Positions 16,599-25,486 of a stretch of 64,000 bases of DNA are shown here, one piece after another; the stretch's first letter is position 1; each line of letters starts with the position of its first letter. A program made the position numbers and the translations under genes. The notes beneath the pieces are model-generated. The model did not search any database. It had not been told where the DNA came from and saw nothing but the letters and a program-made list of their open reading frames with translations. The DNA is taken from positions 1 to 64,000 of the forward strand of contig NZ_LECW02000035.1 of assembly GCF_001042475.2 (NCBI RefSeq), written 5' to 3'. Origin of the DNA: Bacillus glycinifermentans. GTDB taxonomy: Bacteria > Bacillota > Bacilli > Bacillales > Bacillaceae.

Positions 16599-19500
16599 TT
16601 ACATTAGATTGCTTTTTTTCCGGTGGTAAAGGTAGAGACCGCTTCCGGATGCGAGCAGCAAAAGGCCGAGCATAAGCCAATTGTAGATATTAGAGGCCGT
16701 ATCAGGCAATGATCCGTTTGCCTGATCAGCCGGGGCTTGTCCGCCGTTTACTCCGTCTGTGCCGTTTCCGGAGCCGCCGGCGGCGGAATCGTCTCCGCTT
16801 GCGGGCGGCGCTGAAGGCGTCCCGGCATTGCGTGCGTTTAAGACGGTATATTCGCTGAAATGATTCACATATCCGGCGACGGTTTGGTCTTTCGTGTAGC
16901 CGTTTCTCACTTTTGTGAAGCGGTTATGCTTCCGGTCGACGTGATAGACACCTGCTTGTTTGTCAGGCTTATCGACTTGGAAAAACAGTCCGACCGGCTT
17001 TTTGAATGAGCTGACGGCTTTTCCTTTTTGGCGGATGCTGAAATCGTACACTTTGGTAACCGCCTGTTTGATGTCCTTCCCGATTTTGATGCCGATCTCC
17101 GTCTCTTCCTTTTTCAGATTTGCAGCCGGAAGCACCATGGCGATTTTTTCGTTTTTCAGCGTAATGTTTGGATCGTTTGTTCTTCCTTTGATGAGATTGG
17201 TTTGCGCTTTTGCCATGTTCAGCTTAATGTCTTCCCGCTCTGTATCAGGGAAATAGACGATCGCCTTGTTGGCGTTTTGCGCGTACGTTTGAAACGGGTC
17301 TTCCTTCAGCGTCCAGGCGCCGTTTTCCTGCCTGTCCGGCAGGAAAACTTCCGTAATTCTGTCTTCGATGTTCGGTGAGACCGAAGCGGATAATTTAAGC
17401 TGTTCCGTAAAAATCTCATAATCGGTAAATCCGAGATCCACTCCATTTTTCGCTTGTTTAAAGACAGAGTAGCCGTCACCGCCTCCGCCCATGAAGTTGT
17501 TTGTGGCGACACGGTACGTTTTCTTCTGATCAAGCGGCCGGGACTTTCCGTTTTCATCGACAAGGTTCACGTCTAAGATGCGTTCTCCTTTAGGCTTGTT
17601 CAATGTAAAAGTATACGTTATACCGGCCACATGAGGAAACGAGCCGCCGCCTTCTTCCACCTGACTGACGCCGTGCTCAAGCGCTTCTTTGATCTGTGCT
17701 CCGGTCAAATCGGCGGCATAAAGCGTATTTCCGAACGGCATCACGGTAAGAACCTCGCCGAGAGTGATGGGGCCTTTGTCGATTCCGCTTCTGATTCCGC
17801 CGCCGTTTGTGATCGCAATGTCAGCGCCGCCGGCTTGTTTGGCCTTTCTAAGCATACCGTCTGCAATGAAGTTCCCGAGGTTGGTTTCCTTTGACCTGAC
17901 ATGCTCGCGGGTTCCGTCCAGGGGAACATCGGCAATGCCGACGACTTCGGTTTTTAAGTCTTCAATTTCGTTTTTAAAACCGTCAAGTACACCTTTGGCA
18001 TCTTGATCCTCGGCCGTATTTTCATCGATTGCGATCAACTGGGAGCCCGATTTGCCCGTTTGAACGATGCCGTCCTCATCAAAGGCGACATCGACTCTCC
18101 CTAAAAACTGTCCGTAGTCTTTTGCCTGGGCAACGATTGTCGGCTCCTGATTCGGAACGACTTCCAACCGGTCGACGAGCGTATGCGTGTGTCCGCCGAT
18201 GATCAAATCGATTCCCTGCACTTTTTTCGCCAGCTCTAAGTCGCGGTTATAGCCGATATGGGTGAGGGCGATGATTTTGTTGACCTTTTCTTTCTCTTTG
18301 ATGTCTTTGACGGTCTTTTCGGCGGTTTGATACGCGTCATTGAAGGCGATGTTTGCCCCGGGACTTGACGTATATGACGTATCCTCGGTCGTCAGTCCGA
18401 AAACGGCTACCTTTTCGCCGTTTACATCAAGCAGAATGTACGGATAGATTCCCGTTTCTTTAGGTTTGCCGGCCTTTAAGACCGCCGGTTTTTTCTCAAA
18501 TCGGTTCAGCTTCGGCTCGTTTGACACATCGACATTTGAACTGACGATCGGAAATGCAGGCGCCTCGAATTTATGTTTGTTCCCCGGATCAACGGCGGCG
18601 CCGTTTCCGCCGAGAAAATCGGCAAGAACGCCCGGTCCTTTGTCAAATTCATGGTTGCCGAACGTCATCGCGTCATAGCCCATCATGTTCATCAGCTTCA
18701 GATCGGCGAGGCCGTTCCATTTTGTAAAATAAAGATCTCCGGAAAACACATCGCCGGCATCAAGCAGAATATTGTTTTGTGTTTGCGAGCGGACTTCTTT
18801 TACCTTTGCTGCGCGCCTTGCCGCATTGTCCAGGTGTGCGTGCGTATCATTCGTATGCATTACCGTTAACGTCCAGTTTTCATCATCTTTCGGCGGCTCT
18901 GATCCATCTGCGTCAAAATTCAGCTTGTATACGCCGTATCCGCTGTTTTCGGATTCTCTGACGAAACCGATGTCTTTTGCTTTCTCAGCAAAAGGCTTCG
19001 CAAGAAGGGAAGATTCAAACGTCACGTTTGCTCCTTTAATCGGCGCGATCGACCAGTTATTGTCCGCGGCCGGATTGATCGTTCCTTTTTCTATAATGTA
19101 ATTCATCAGCACCTGCCGGTTTTCGTCAGCAGCGGCGTACACGACTTTGTCCTGTGTCAAGTGAGGGAATCCGCCGCCCCCGGAAGCGCGGTAGTTGTTG
19201 GTGACAACGAGAAATTCCTGATCGTCCTTGACGGGCTTTCCGTTATAGGCGAGGTTTTTGACGCGGCTGGCCTCCGGATGTTTCAGCCCGCCTGTGGCGT
19301 TGTATTTAGCCTGCTGTGTGACATCGATCTGATACGTCACACCGTCGATCACATCGAAATTGTATGATCTGAAGTCCGGGTTAAGGAGCGCCTGTTCTCC
19401 CGTTTTAGATGGATCGATTTGGTTGAACTGCCCCGCGGACATCTCGATCCAGTCTTTGACCTCTTTTCCGGTCAGTTTGACGATATACAGCGTATTGTCG

Positions 19501-20861
19501 TACAAGTACAGGTCGCCGATGTTTTTTATGGCGAGATCGCCTGCTTTTATGTTCGTATAGTAATCAGCGCCGTTGCGGCCTCCCGCTTTAAACGGAGCGC
19601 CCGCTGACAAGATCGGCAAGTCCTTGTATTCCGTATCTTTCATAACGTCCTCGGCATACCACTTTTGCGCGTCAGTGACGATCTGGATGGACGGATCATC
19701 CTTTACTTGGGAGAAAAAGCTGTTAATATCCGTTTCCGTTTTGCCGACGGGTTTACGGACGTAGTCCAGCGTTTTCTCATGGGTATCTTGAATGGCCGAC
19801 GCTACTGTTTCGTTTTGCGAGGATACGTTTCCGGAAACGGCTTCCGTTTTCGCGCTTGCATCTTTGACCGTCCATTTTCCGTCGGTTTTTTCAAGCTGCA
19901 TATCGATAATGCCTAAATGGCTTCCCCAGTTTTTCGGCATCACGACCGGAATCCCGTTGATTGTGCCTTTTTGAATATCAATTTTCGCATTTCCGGCATA
20001 ATCGGGGCCTGGGAACAGGCCGTGCTGATGGCCTGAGATGATCGCGTCGATCCCGTCAGCTTTCAAAGCAAGGTCAAGCACGGCATTTTCCGCTCCTGCC
20101 GGCTGTTCTTCAGTTTCGATGCCGGTGTGAGCGATCGCGATGATCACGTCCGCCCCCTCCGCTTTCATTTTCGGAATCGTTTCTTTTGCTGATTCGGCAA
20201 TGTCCTGCACCTTGATTTTGCCGTCCAGGTGCTTTTTATCCCATGTTAAAATCTGCGGCGGGACAAACCCTGTGTAGCCTACTTTCAGCTGCTGCTTTTG
20301 CCCGCTTTCATCGGTGAATGTCCGCTCTTCTATGTGAAACGGCTTGTATTTGTTTTGCCCGTCCATCGTTTTGATATTGGCGTTGACGATGGGAAATTGT
20401 GCACCTTTGAGGGTTCCGTCCAAAAATTCAAGCCCGTAGTTGAATTCGTGGTTTCCGAGCGTGCCTGCGTCATATTTCAGCTTGTTCATGACATCAATGA
20501 TCGGGTGTGTTTTCGAGCCGGAGATGATCGGCTCACGTTCATGTTTGAAGACATATTCTCCAAGAGGGTTTCCTTGAATCAGGTCGCCGTTGTCGACGAG
20601 AAGCGTGTTAGGATTTCGGCTGCGGTATTTTTCGATGAGCTGCGCCGTCCGGGACAGCCCGAATTCCGCCGTCTCTTTGTCGGCATAGTAATCATAATTC
20701 ATCATATGTGCGTGAATATCCGTCGTGCCTAATATGCTGAGATTGACAAGGGGATGTTCTTCCGCATGGGTCTGGGTGTTTGGAAAAAGTAAGCTAAGTA
20801 TCATCGCTGAGGTAAGCAGAATACGGAGAACTGAAAACCGTCTATTCTGTATTCCCACCAT
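16599..20861 (-). CDS. yfkN: Cell-wall-anchored bifunctional 2',3'-cyclic-nucleotide phosphodiesterase / 5'-nucleotidase YfkN
   Basis: The protein has 1420 residues. A signal peptide (LRILLTSAMILSLLFPNTQTHA) precedes two tandem metallophosphatase-plus-5'-nucleotidase units. The first carries LSILGTTDIHAHMMNYDYY and GNHEFNYG; the second carries LTVMHTNDTHAHLDNAARRA and GNHEFDKG. Each has its C-terminal nucleotidase domain (for example ITNGGGIRSGIDKG). The C-terminus is a sortase signal: LPDTA, a hydrophobic segment, and a charged tail (YLYHRKKS). LPDTA is the form used by the B. subtilis YhcS substrates. The ATG at 20861 follows AAGGTGGAG and gives the expected signal peptide; the frame is open farther upstream without one. 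It probably scavenges nucleotides and phosphate at the wall. Confidence 0.93.
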   Translation of the reverse strand: MVGIQNRRFSVLRILLTSAMILSLLFPNTQTHAEEHPLVNLSILGTTDIHAHMMNYDYYADKETAEFGLSRTAQLIEKYRSRNPNTLLVDNGDLIQGNPLGEYVFKHEREPIISGSKTHPIIDVMNKLKYDAGTLGNHEFNYGLEFLDGTLKGAQFPIVNANIKTMDGQNKYKPFHIEERTFTDESGQKQQLKVGYTGFVPPQILTWDKKHLDGKIKVQDIAESAKETIPKMKAEGADVIIAIAHTGIETEEQPAGAENAVLDLALKADGIDAIISGHQHGLFPGPDYAGNAKIDIQKGTINGIPVVMPKNWGSHLGIIDMQLEKTDGKWTVKDASAKTEAVSGNVSSQNETVASAIQDTHEKTLDYVRKPVGKTETDINSFFSQVKDDPSIQIVTDAQKWYAEDVMKDTEYKDLPILSAGAPFKAGGRNGADYYTNIKAGDLAIKNIGDLYLYDNTLYIVKLTGKEVKDWIEMSAGQFNQIDPSKTGEQALLNPDFRSYNFDVIDGVTYQIDVTQQAKYNATGGLKHPEASRVKNLAYNGKPVKDDQEFLVVTNNYRASGGGGFPHLTQDKVVYAAADENRQVLMNYIIEKGTINPAADNNWSIAPIKGANVTFESSLLAKPFAEKAKDIGFVRESENSGYGVYKLNFDADGSEPPKDDENWTLTVMHTNDTHAHLDNAARRAAKVKEVRSQTQNNILLDAGDVFSGDLYFTKWNGLADLKLMNMMGYDAMTFGNHEFDKGPGVLADFLGGNGAAVDPGNKHKFEAPAFPIVSSNVDVSNEPKLNRFEKKPAVLKAGKPKETGIYPYILLDVNGEKVAVFGLTTEDTSYTSSPGANIAFNDAYQTAEKTVKDIKEKEKVNKIIALTHIGYNRDLELAKKVQGIDLIIGGHTHTLVDRLEVVPNQEPTIVAQAKDYGQFLGRVDVAFDEDGIVQTGKSGSQLIAIDENTAEDQDAKGVLDGFKNEIEDLKTEVVGIADVPLDGTREHVRSKETNLGNFIADGMLRKAKQAGGADIAITNGGGIRSGIDKGPITLGEVLTVMPFGNTLYAADLTGAQIKEALEHGVSQVEEGGGSFPHVAGITYTFTLNKPKGERILDVNLVDENGKSRPLDQKKTYRVATNNFMGGGGDGYSVFKQAKNGVDLGFTDYEIFTEQLKLSASVSPNIEDRITEVFLPDRQENGAWTLKEDPFQTYAQNANKAIVYFPDTEREDIKLNMAKAQTNLIKGRTNDPNITLKNEKIAMVLPAANLKKEETEIGIKIGKDIKQAVTKVYDFSIRQKGKAVSSFKKPVGLFFQVDKPDKQAGVYHVDRKHNRFTKVRNGYTKDQTVAGYVNHFSEYTVLNARNAGTPSAPPASGDDSAAGGSGNGTDGVNGGQAPADQANGSLPDTASNIYNWLMLGLLLLASGSGLYLYHRKKSNLM

Positions 20862-20892
20862 TTCTCCACCTTTCAGATTAGAGTAACACCCT

Positions 20893-20930
20893 CTATTGTA
20901 AGAACTTTTTGTAAAGTTTTGTAGATATTT
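20893..20930 (-). promoter_or_regulatory. yfkN promoter region with PhoP-like repeats
   Basis: On the minus strand, TACAAT is a good -10 about 35 bases from the start codon. Upstream lie TTTACA and TCTACA, and a further TTTACA more distally. TT(A/T/C)ACA direct repeats are the PhoP binding pattern, but the spacing (10 and 13 bases) is imperfect. No sigma-A -35 is visible, as expected of an activated promoter. Confidence 0.35.
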
Positions 20931-21025
20931 CGTTTCGAATATTGTAAACAGTCTGAAATTGATTCTAAAGTCTTCGTCTGTCTGATCGCCTTTTTGGGTA
21001 TTTCGGCGGATCCGGCCGCAGGATG

Positions 21026-21050
21026 TTTTATTTAGTGTGGCAGGGGTAAA
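21026..21050 (+). promoter_or_regulatory. Sigma-B promoter of yfkM
   Basis: GTTTTA at 21026-21031, 13 bases, GGGTAA at 21045-21050. This matches the sigma-B consensus GTTTAA-N12-14-GGGTAT with one mismatch in each hexamer, and ends 39 bases before the start of a gene known as general stress protein 18. Confidence 0.65.
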
Positions 21051-21089
21051 AGGATTTATGTAGACAAAAGATGTTGGGAGTGAACGTAA

Positions 21090-21605
21090 ATGGGCAAAAA
21101 AATTGCAGTTCTGCTGACAGACTACTTTGAGGATTCCGAGTATGCCGAACCTGCCAAATCGTTCAAAGATGCCGGACATGAGCTGACCGTCATCGAAAAA
21201 GAAAAAGGCAAAACGGTGAAAGGGAAGCAGGGACAGGCAGAGGTTGAGACAGACGCATCGATAGACGAAGTCAGTCCCGCCGATTTTGACGCCTTATTGA
21301 TTCCGGGCGGATTTTCGCCTGATATTCTAAGAGCGGATGGACGGTTTGTATCATTTGCAAAAGCCTTTATGGAAGAGAAAAAGCCGGTATTTGCGATCTG
21401 CCACGGACCGCAGCTTTTGATCACGGCCAAGGCGCTTGACGGCAGAAGCGCGACAGGCTACACATCGATTCGTGTTGATTTGGAAAACGCCGGAGCTAAA
21501 TTTCAGGACAAAGAAGTTGTCGTGTGCCAGGACCAGCTTGTCACGAGCCGGACGCCGGACGACATTCCGGCGTTTACGCGTGAAGCGTTGAAATTGCTCG
21601 GCTAA
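21090..21605 (+). CDS. yfkM: General stress protein 18, DJ-1/PfpI family YfkM
   Basis: The 171-residue DJ-1/PfpI protein has the nucleophile Cys in FAICHGPQLLITA and the preceding LLIPGGFSPDILR loop. The PfpI-type subgroup includes protein and nucleotide deglycases and proteases, and B. subtilis YfkM is a sigma-B-dependent stress protein. A matching sigma-B promoter lies at 21026-21050. The transcript ends at a strong hairpin at 21610-21637. Confidence 0.92.
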   Translation: MGKKIAVLLTDYFEDSEYAEPAKSFKDAGHELTVIEKEKGKTVKGKQGQAEVETDASIDEVSPADFDALLIPGGFSPDILRADGRFVSFAKAFMEEKKPVFAICHGPQLLITAKALDGRSATGYTSIRVDLENAGAKFQDKEVVVCQDQLVTSRTPDDIPAFTREALKLLG

Positions 21606-21609
21606 GCAA

Positions 21610-21640
21610 AAAAGACCGGATGTGATTCCGGTCTTTTTTT
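21610..21640. terminator. Bidirectional terminator between yfkM and yfkK
   Basis: An 11-pair stem (21610-21620 with 21626-21636) has A and T tracts on either side and sits between convergent stops. Confidence 0.85.
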
Positions 21641-21651
21641 TTGCAGAGAGC

Positions 21652-21867
21652 CTATTTGCGCAGCGCAGCCAGCTCCTCGGCGATCGCCTGCATTTCGCTT
21701 GGGCTGAAGGATTTCTTTTTCATCACCATTTTGTGCAAATATTCAAGATCATCAAGCTTTTCATCGCTGAAGTCCTCCGCTTTGATGACACTGATGTTCA
21801 GCATGTTTAACTTTTGCGAGATCTCTTCGACCATTTTGTTCAGCACCGCTGTTTTTTGATCAGACAA
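21652..21867 (-). CDS. yfkK: YfkK, DUF1128 protein
   Basis: This is a 71-residue, charged helical protein ([40 protein letters not shown]) of the DUF1128 family, whose function is unknown. The frame stays open upstream into a decayed gene, but the TTG at 21867, with AAGGA 9 bases upstream, gives the family's length and N-terminus. A TACAAT box on the minus strand near 21900 may be its -10. Confidence 0.85.
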   Translation of the reverse strand: MSDQKTAVLNKMVEEISQKLNMLNISVIKAEDFSDEKLDDLEYLHKMVMKKKSFSPSEMQAIAEELAALRK

Positions 21868-21929
21868 TCGGGCACTTCCTTTCCCTCGGATTTCGTAGTT
21901 TTTATTGTAACAGAAATGCCGGAGAAGAA

Positions 21930-22240
21930 AAGGACCATTTAGATCCATCATAGACGCGATTTCTGGTAAGCCGTGGAGACTGATCAGGTTCGCAATCGCC
22001 ATCAGGCTGATTCCGGTCGCTCCGTCTTCTGCAGCCTGGACGAGAATGATAAGGCCGGAAAAGACATAAAATAAGGCTGTGACCGGTGCCGGCTGCCAAT
22101 GGCCACAGGGATCACAAAAGCTATGACGCCGATTGGCTTGAATATGACTGACTCGAAAACTTAGGGAAGGAGCCTCGCCGTTACATATTCCCCGTTCAGG
22201 ACCAAAATCGCTCCGATAAAAACAAATACATTTTATCTTC
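21930..22240 (-). pseudogene. Decayed small membrane-protein gene
   Basis: On the minus strand, a hydrophobic sequence runs through [20 protein letters not shown], an in-frame TAA (plus-strand 22161-22163), and [16 protein letters not shown]. It then needs a one-base frame change near 22095-22120 to continue as [20 protein letters not shown]. Joined, it reads as one plausible protein of three or four membrane segments. It occupies the gap between yfkK and yfkJ, where B. subtilis as I recall carries yfkL, but I could not match the residues to that transporter. Family unassigned. Confidence 0.55.
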
Positions 22241-22357
22241 GACTGCCGAAACTCCTCCTCAATCAGGGGCAGATATTCTGACCAAAGTTGAAAAAATAAG
22301 AAAAAACTTTAGTATAAAATCAAATACGTTTTTACTTTTAGAAAAGAGGGGAAAGAA

Positions 22358-22828
22358 ATGATAAAGGTGTTATTCGTCTGCCTCGGCAACATTTGCCGGT
22401 CGCCGATGGCGGAAGCGGTATTCAACGACATGCTCAACAAAAGCGGGCTTCGCCAACACATAGAAGCCGATTCGGCCGGCACCGGAAACTGGCATGTCGG
22501 CAAACCGCCGCATGAAGGAACGCGCGCATTGCTGGCGGAAAAACGGATCAGCTGTGAGGGGCTGTATGCGAGACAGCTCATGGCAAACGACTTGGAAGTG
22601 TTTGATTACATCATTGCGATGGATGCTGAAAACGAAGGGAATATCAGAAGGATGGCCGGATTCGCCGAAAAGCCCGCGATCAGGCGGCTTCTTGACTTTG
22701 TCGATGACAGCAAAACGAAAGATGTCCCTGATCCTTACTACACGGGAAATTTTGATGAGGTGTATGAGCTCGTAGCGGAAGGCTGCCGTCAATTGCTGAA
22801 TGAAATCAAAAAAGAGCACAATTTATAA
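22358..22828 (+). CDS. yfkJ: Low-molecular-weight protein-tyrosine phosphatase YfkJ
   Basis: The 156-residue phosphatase carries the P-loop CLGNICRSPMAE (C-x5-R-S) at residues 8-19 and the general-acid Asp in DVPDPYYTGNFDEVY. It hydrolyses phosphotyrosine on cytosolic proteins; the B. subtilis homologue is linked to ethanol stress resistance. It is the first gene of yfkJ-yfkI-yfkH, with GAGGGGAAAG before the ATG. Confidence 0.93.
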   Translation: MIKVLFVCLGNICRSPMAEAVFNDMLNKSGLRQHIEADSAGTGNWHVGKPPHEGTRALLAEKRISCEGLYARQLMANDLEVFDYIIAMDAENEGNIRRMAGFAEKPAIRRLLDFVDDSKTKDVPDPYYTGNFDEVYELVAEGCRQLLNEIKKEHNL

Positions 22829-22847
22829 AAAAAGGGAGAGATCTTTG

Positions 22848-23186
22848 ATGAAAGGTGATCGCGTCGTTCTTAGAAACATCCTCCTCGGCGCCTCGGTCGG
22901 GGCGGTCATGTCACTCTTGCACAAACCGACAAGGGAAGCCTGCGGTGAGAAACTGTCGGCCTGCAAAAGCAAAATCAAGCTTTACCGGAGCAATCCGAAT
23001 CTGTTAACCGACTGCATCAAAGAGAAAATCGAAGAAACAAAAAAGCTGTCGGCATCTGTTACAGACGATCTGAATTTTTTAAATCAACAGATCAGGGAAT
23101 TGAAAGAAACCACCCCGAAGGTGATCGAATTAATCGAGGAAACGAGGGAGCATTTCTCCAAAAAAACTGACAATCGTCTGGAGTGA
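22848..23186 (+). CDS. yfkI: YfkI, YtxH-like protein
   Basis: The 112-residue protein has a short N-terminal hydrophobic segment (NILLGASVGAVMSLLHKPTR) and then a long charged helix, the layout of YtxH-type stress proteins. ATG 22848 has GGGAGAG 7 bases upstream; an open frame extends upstream into the yfkJ tail but lacks a ribosome site. It overlaps or abuts yfkH. Function unknown. Confidence 0.85.
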   Translation: MKGDRVVLRNILLGASVGAVMSLLHKPTREACGEKLSACKSKIKLYRSNPNLLTDCIKEKIEETKKLSASVTDDLNFLNQQIRELKETTPKVIELIEETREHFSKKTDNRLE

Positions 23187-23191
23187 GAAAA

Positions 23192-24019
23192 GTGGTGAGT
23201 TTTATAAAAGAGCTGGTGTGGCGGTTTCTGCTGCATGAAGGGCCGAGCAAATCAGCCGAACTGGCGTATTTTTTCCTTTTGTCCCTGTTTCCGTTCATGA
23301 TCTTTTTGCTCACGCTGATCAGGTATCTGCCCGTCAAAACGGCGGATGTCATCGGCCTGATCGCACAGTATGCCCCTGAGGATACGCTGTCGATCATCGA
23401 AGAAACGCTCAAAACGGGAAACAGGGGACTCCTTTCATTCGGTATCATCGCGGCCGTATGGTCGGCTTCAAACGGAGTAAACGCGATTGTCAGGGCGTTT
23501 AACCATGCGTATGAAGTAAAGGAAACCCGCTCTTTTATTATGGTTCGCCTGACATCGCTTTTCCTGACGGCGGCGCTGGTGTTCACGATCCTAATTGCCC
23601 TGCTTCTTCCGGTATTCGGCAGAGTCATCGGCCATTTCATTGCCGGTCTAGACGGTACGCCGCACATGTTTCTTACGGCCTGGTCAGCGATTCGCTGGGG
23701 AATCAGCCCGCTCGTCCTGCTGATCGTATTTACGGCTTTGTACTTTTTTGCGCCGAACAAACGGCTGTCATTTACATTCGCGCTTCCCGGCGCGATTGCG
23801 GCAACCGCAGGCTGGATTATCGTCAGTGTCGCGTTTTCCTATTATGTCAGCGAATTTGCAAACTACAGCGCCACCTACGGAAGCCTCGGCGGAATCATCG
23901 CTTTGATGGTCTGGTTTTATTTAAGCGGAATGATGATTATTTTAGGAGGCGAAATCAATGCCCTTTTACATAAACGTAAAATCATTCCTGAAGAAAATCC
24001 GGCAAAACGAGCAACCTAA
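23192..24019 (+). CDS. yfkH: YihY/UPF0761 family membrane protein YfkH
   Basis: The protein has about 275 residues and six membrane segments: AYFFLLSLFPFMIFLLTLI, RGLLSFGIIAAVWSASNGVNA, LTSLFLTAALVFTILIALL, LVLLIVFTALYFFAP, GAIAATAGWIIVSVAFSYY and GGIIALMVWFYLSGMMIILG. The family was once called RNase BN but is now a membrane family of unknown role. Two GTG starts compete: 23183 overlaps the yfkI stop, while 23192 has CTGGAG 8 bases upstream and is preferred. Confidence 0.88.
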   Translation: MVSFIKELVWRFLLHEGPSKSAELAYFFLLSLFPFMIFLLTLIRYLPVKTADVIGLIAQYAPEDTLSIIEETLKTGNRGLLSFGIIAAVWSASNGVNAIVRAFNHAYEVKETRSFIMVRLTSLFLTAALVFTILIALLLPVFGRVIGHFIAGLDGTPHMFLTAWSAIRWGISPLVLLIVFTALYFFAPNKRLSFTFALPGAIAATAGWIIVSVAFSYYVSEFANYSATYGSLGGIIALMVWFYLSGMMIILGGEINALLHKRKIIPEENPAKRAT

Positions 24020-24058
24020 AAAGGAACCTTTTAAAAAGTTCAAAGCGGAGGGATCATC

Positions 24059-24166
24059 ATGACAAAGCATACGAAAAAAGGCGGAAGCCATAACAAGCAA
24101 AACTCAAAGCAAAGCTCAAAACATAAAACGAGCGGGAGCGCCAACGGACAAAACGGATATCATTAA
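24059..24166 (+). CDS. Small basic Ser/Lys/His-rich protein
   Basis: The reading frame of 35 codons begins MTKHTKKGGSHNKQNSKQSS and ends QNGYH. It is preceded by a strong GGAGGG 6 bases from the ATG and followed within 25 bases by a terminator. The composition (Lys, Ser, Asn, Gly, His, no hydrophobic core) recalls minor small acid-soluble spore proteins, but I cannot assign it to a named family. It is the last gene of the yfkJIH unit. Confidence 0.65.
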   Translation: MTKHTKKGGSHNKQNSKQSSKHKTSGSANGQNGYH

Positions 24167-24188
24167 AGGCTCCCGGGCATTCAACAAG

Positions 24189-24218
24189 GCCGTCTGCATT
24201 CATGCAGGCGGCTTTTTT
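24189..24218. terminator. Terminator of the yfkJIH unit
   Basis: An 11-pair stem (24189-24199 with 24202-24212) is followed by six T. It abuts the stop of the convergent yfkF. Confidence 0.85.
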
Positions 24219-25398
24219 AAAGCGGTTTTGCCTCTGACTGCTGCCGGATGCCTTTCATACCTTTAGATCTTCCAAAAAGCACGCCAAACCAGATCAACGC
24301 CATCACAAATGTAATGAAATAAAACAGATTTCCGTTCTCAAATGTTTGCATATACCAGCCGCCGGCGACGGGCCCGAAAATGCTTCCGAAGCTGAAGGTA
24401 ATCCCGCACATCAAGTTTCCGGCCGGAAGAAGGTGCTTTGGCAGCAAATCGGCCATAAAGCTGATGCCGAGAGAAAAAGTCGAACCGACGGCCATCCCAG
24501 CCGCAAAAAAACATCCCGCTAAAAACGGCGAAGAATAGGAGAACCCTGCTGTGAAAAAACACCCCGCACCGATGGCCAAAATCACGAGCAGCACCTTTTT
24601 TCTCCCGAATTTGTCGCTCATGATGCCGAGCGGATATTGAAACACGATGCTGCCGATGGCAAAGGCGGGCAAAATGATTGATACCCCTTCAACAGAGATC
24701 CCCGATCTGAGCGCATACACCGGGAAATTTCCGTTCAGCGCGGTCTCTAAAAACCCGTAGCCAAATGTCGGCAAAAAGGCGACCCATCCGAGCAAAAACG
24801 CCTGGAAAAAGCGCTTCAGGCTATTATCGGTCCTGGTGTCTGCGGCGCTTTTTTCAGGGAAGTCATTTTTCAGGAAGAAAATAAACAGCCAGGCCGTTAG
24901 GCTGAACGCACCCGAGATGATAAACGGCAAGGACGGTGCAACCTCAACAAGCGGCGTTAAAAAAGGTCCTGCGGCAAACCCGAGCCCGAAAGAAAGCCCG
25001 TATAACGAAATATTCCGCCCGCGGTTTTTTTCAGACGACAGGGTCGTTACCCATGTCTGTGTTGAAAAATGGAGCATATGGTCGCCGATTCCGATTAACA
25101 GCCGCAAAAAGAACCAGACGATATACGACTGAAACAACAGAAAGCTGAACAGGCATGCGGCCACCATCATCCCGCCGATCACGATCAGCGGCTTAAAGCC
25201 GAGCCTTCTCAGCGGCGCTTCCATGAACGGGGAAGCGATCAATACGCCGATGTAGAGGCCTGTGGCGTGAAGCCCGTTCAAAGCCGCGGAATGTCCTTCC
25301 TGTTCAAAAATAACCGAAATGACCGGGAGCAGCATCCCTTGGGAAAATCCTGATATACTGACAATTAAAACGAGTATGAAAAAGTGAAATCGTGACAT
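24217..25398 (-). CDS. yfkF: MFS transporter YfkF
   Basis: A 393-residue major facilitator with 12 hydrophobic segments. It shows an MFS loop motif between helices 2 and 3 (MEAPLRRLGFKPLIVIGG) and a repeat of it in the second half (GIMSDKFGRKKVLLVILA). The family pattern suggests drug or sugar efflux; the substrate is unknown. ATG 25398 is chosen because GGAG lies 8 bases upstream; the TTG two codons earlier is too close. It is divergent from the OsmC-like gene. Confidence 0.85.
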   Translation of the reverse strand: MSRFHFFILVLIVSISGFSQGMLLPVISVIFEQEGHSAALNGLHATGLYIGVLIASPFMEAPLRRLGFKPLIVIGGMMVAACLFSFLLFQSYIVWFFLRLLIGIGDHMLHFSTQTWVTTLSSEKNRGRNISLYGLSFGLGFAAGPFLTPLVEVAPSLPFIISGAFSLTAWLFIFFLKNDFPEKSAADTRTDNSLKRFFQAFLLGWVAFLPTFGYGFLETALNGNFPVYALRSGISVEGVSIILPAFAIGSIVFQYPLGIMSDKFGRKKVLLVILAIGAGCFFTAGFSYSSPFLAGCFFAAGMAVGSTFSLGISFMADLLPKHLLPAGNLMCGITFSFGSIFGPVAGGWYMQTFENGNLFYFITFVMALIWFGVLFGRSKGMKGIRQQSEAKPL

Positions 25399-25486
25399 CG
25401 CCAATTCTCCTTATCGTAGTTCTTCTTTGATCGTACAACTAGAGGAAGTTTTTAGGTAAGACGATTTTCAGCATGAGGTGAAAACG

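Noticed and set aside
16462..16680. Minus-strand frame just downstream of yfkN
   Set aside because: Overlaps the yfkN end in another frame and has no ribosome site or family resemblance.
20298..20732. Long plus-strand frame antisense to yfkN
   Set aside because: Typical shadow of a G+C-biased coding frame; no start signal.
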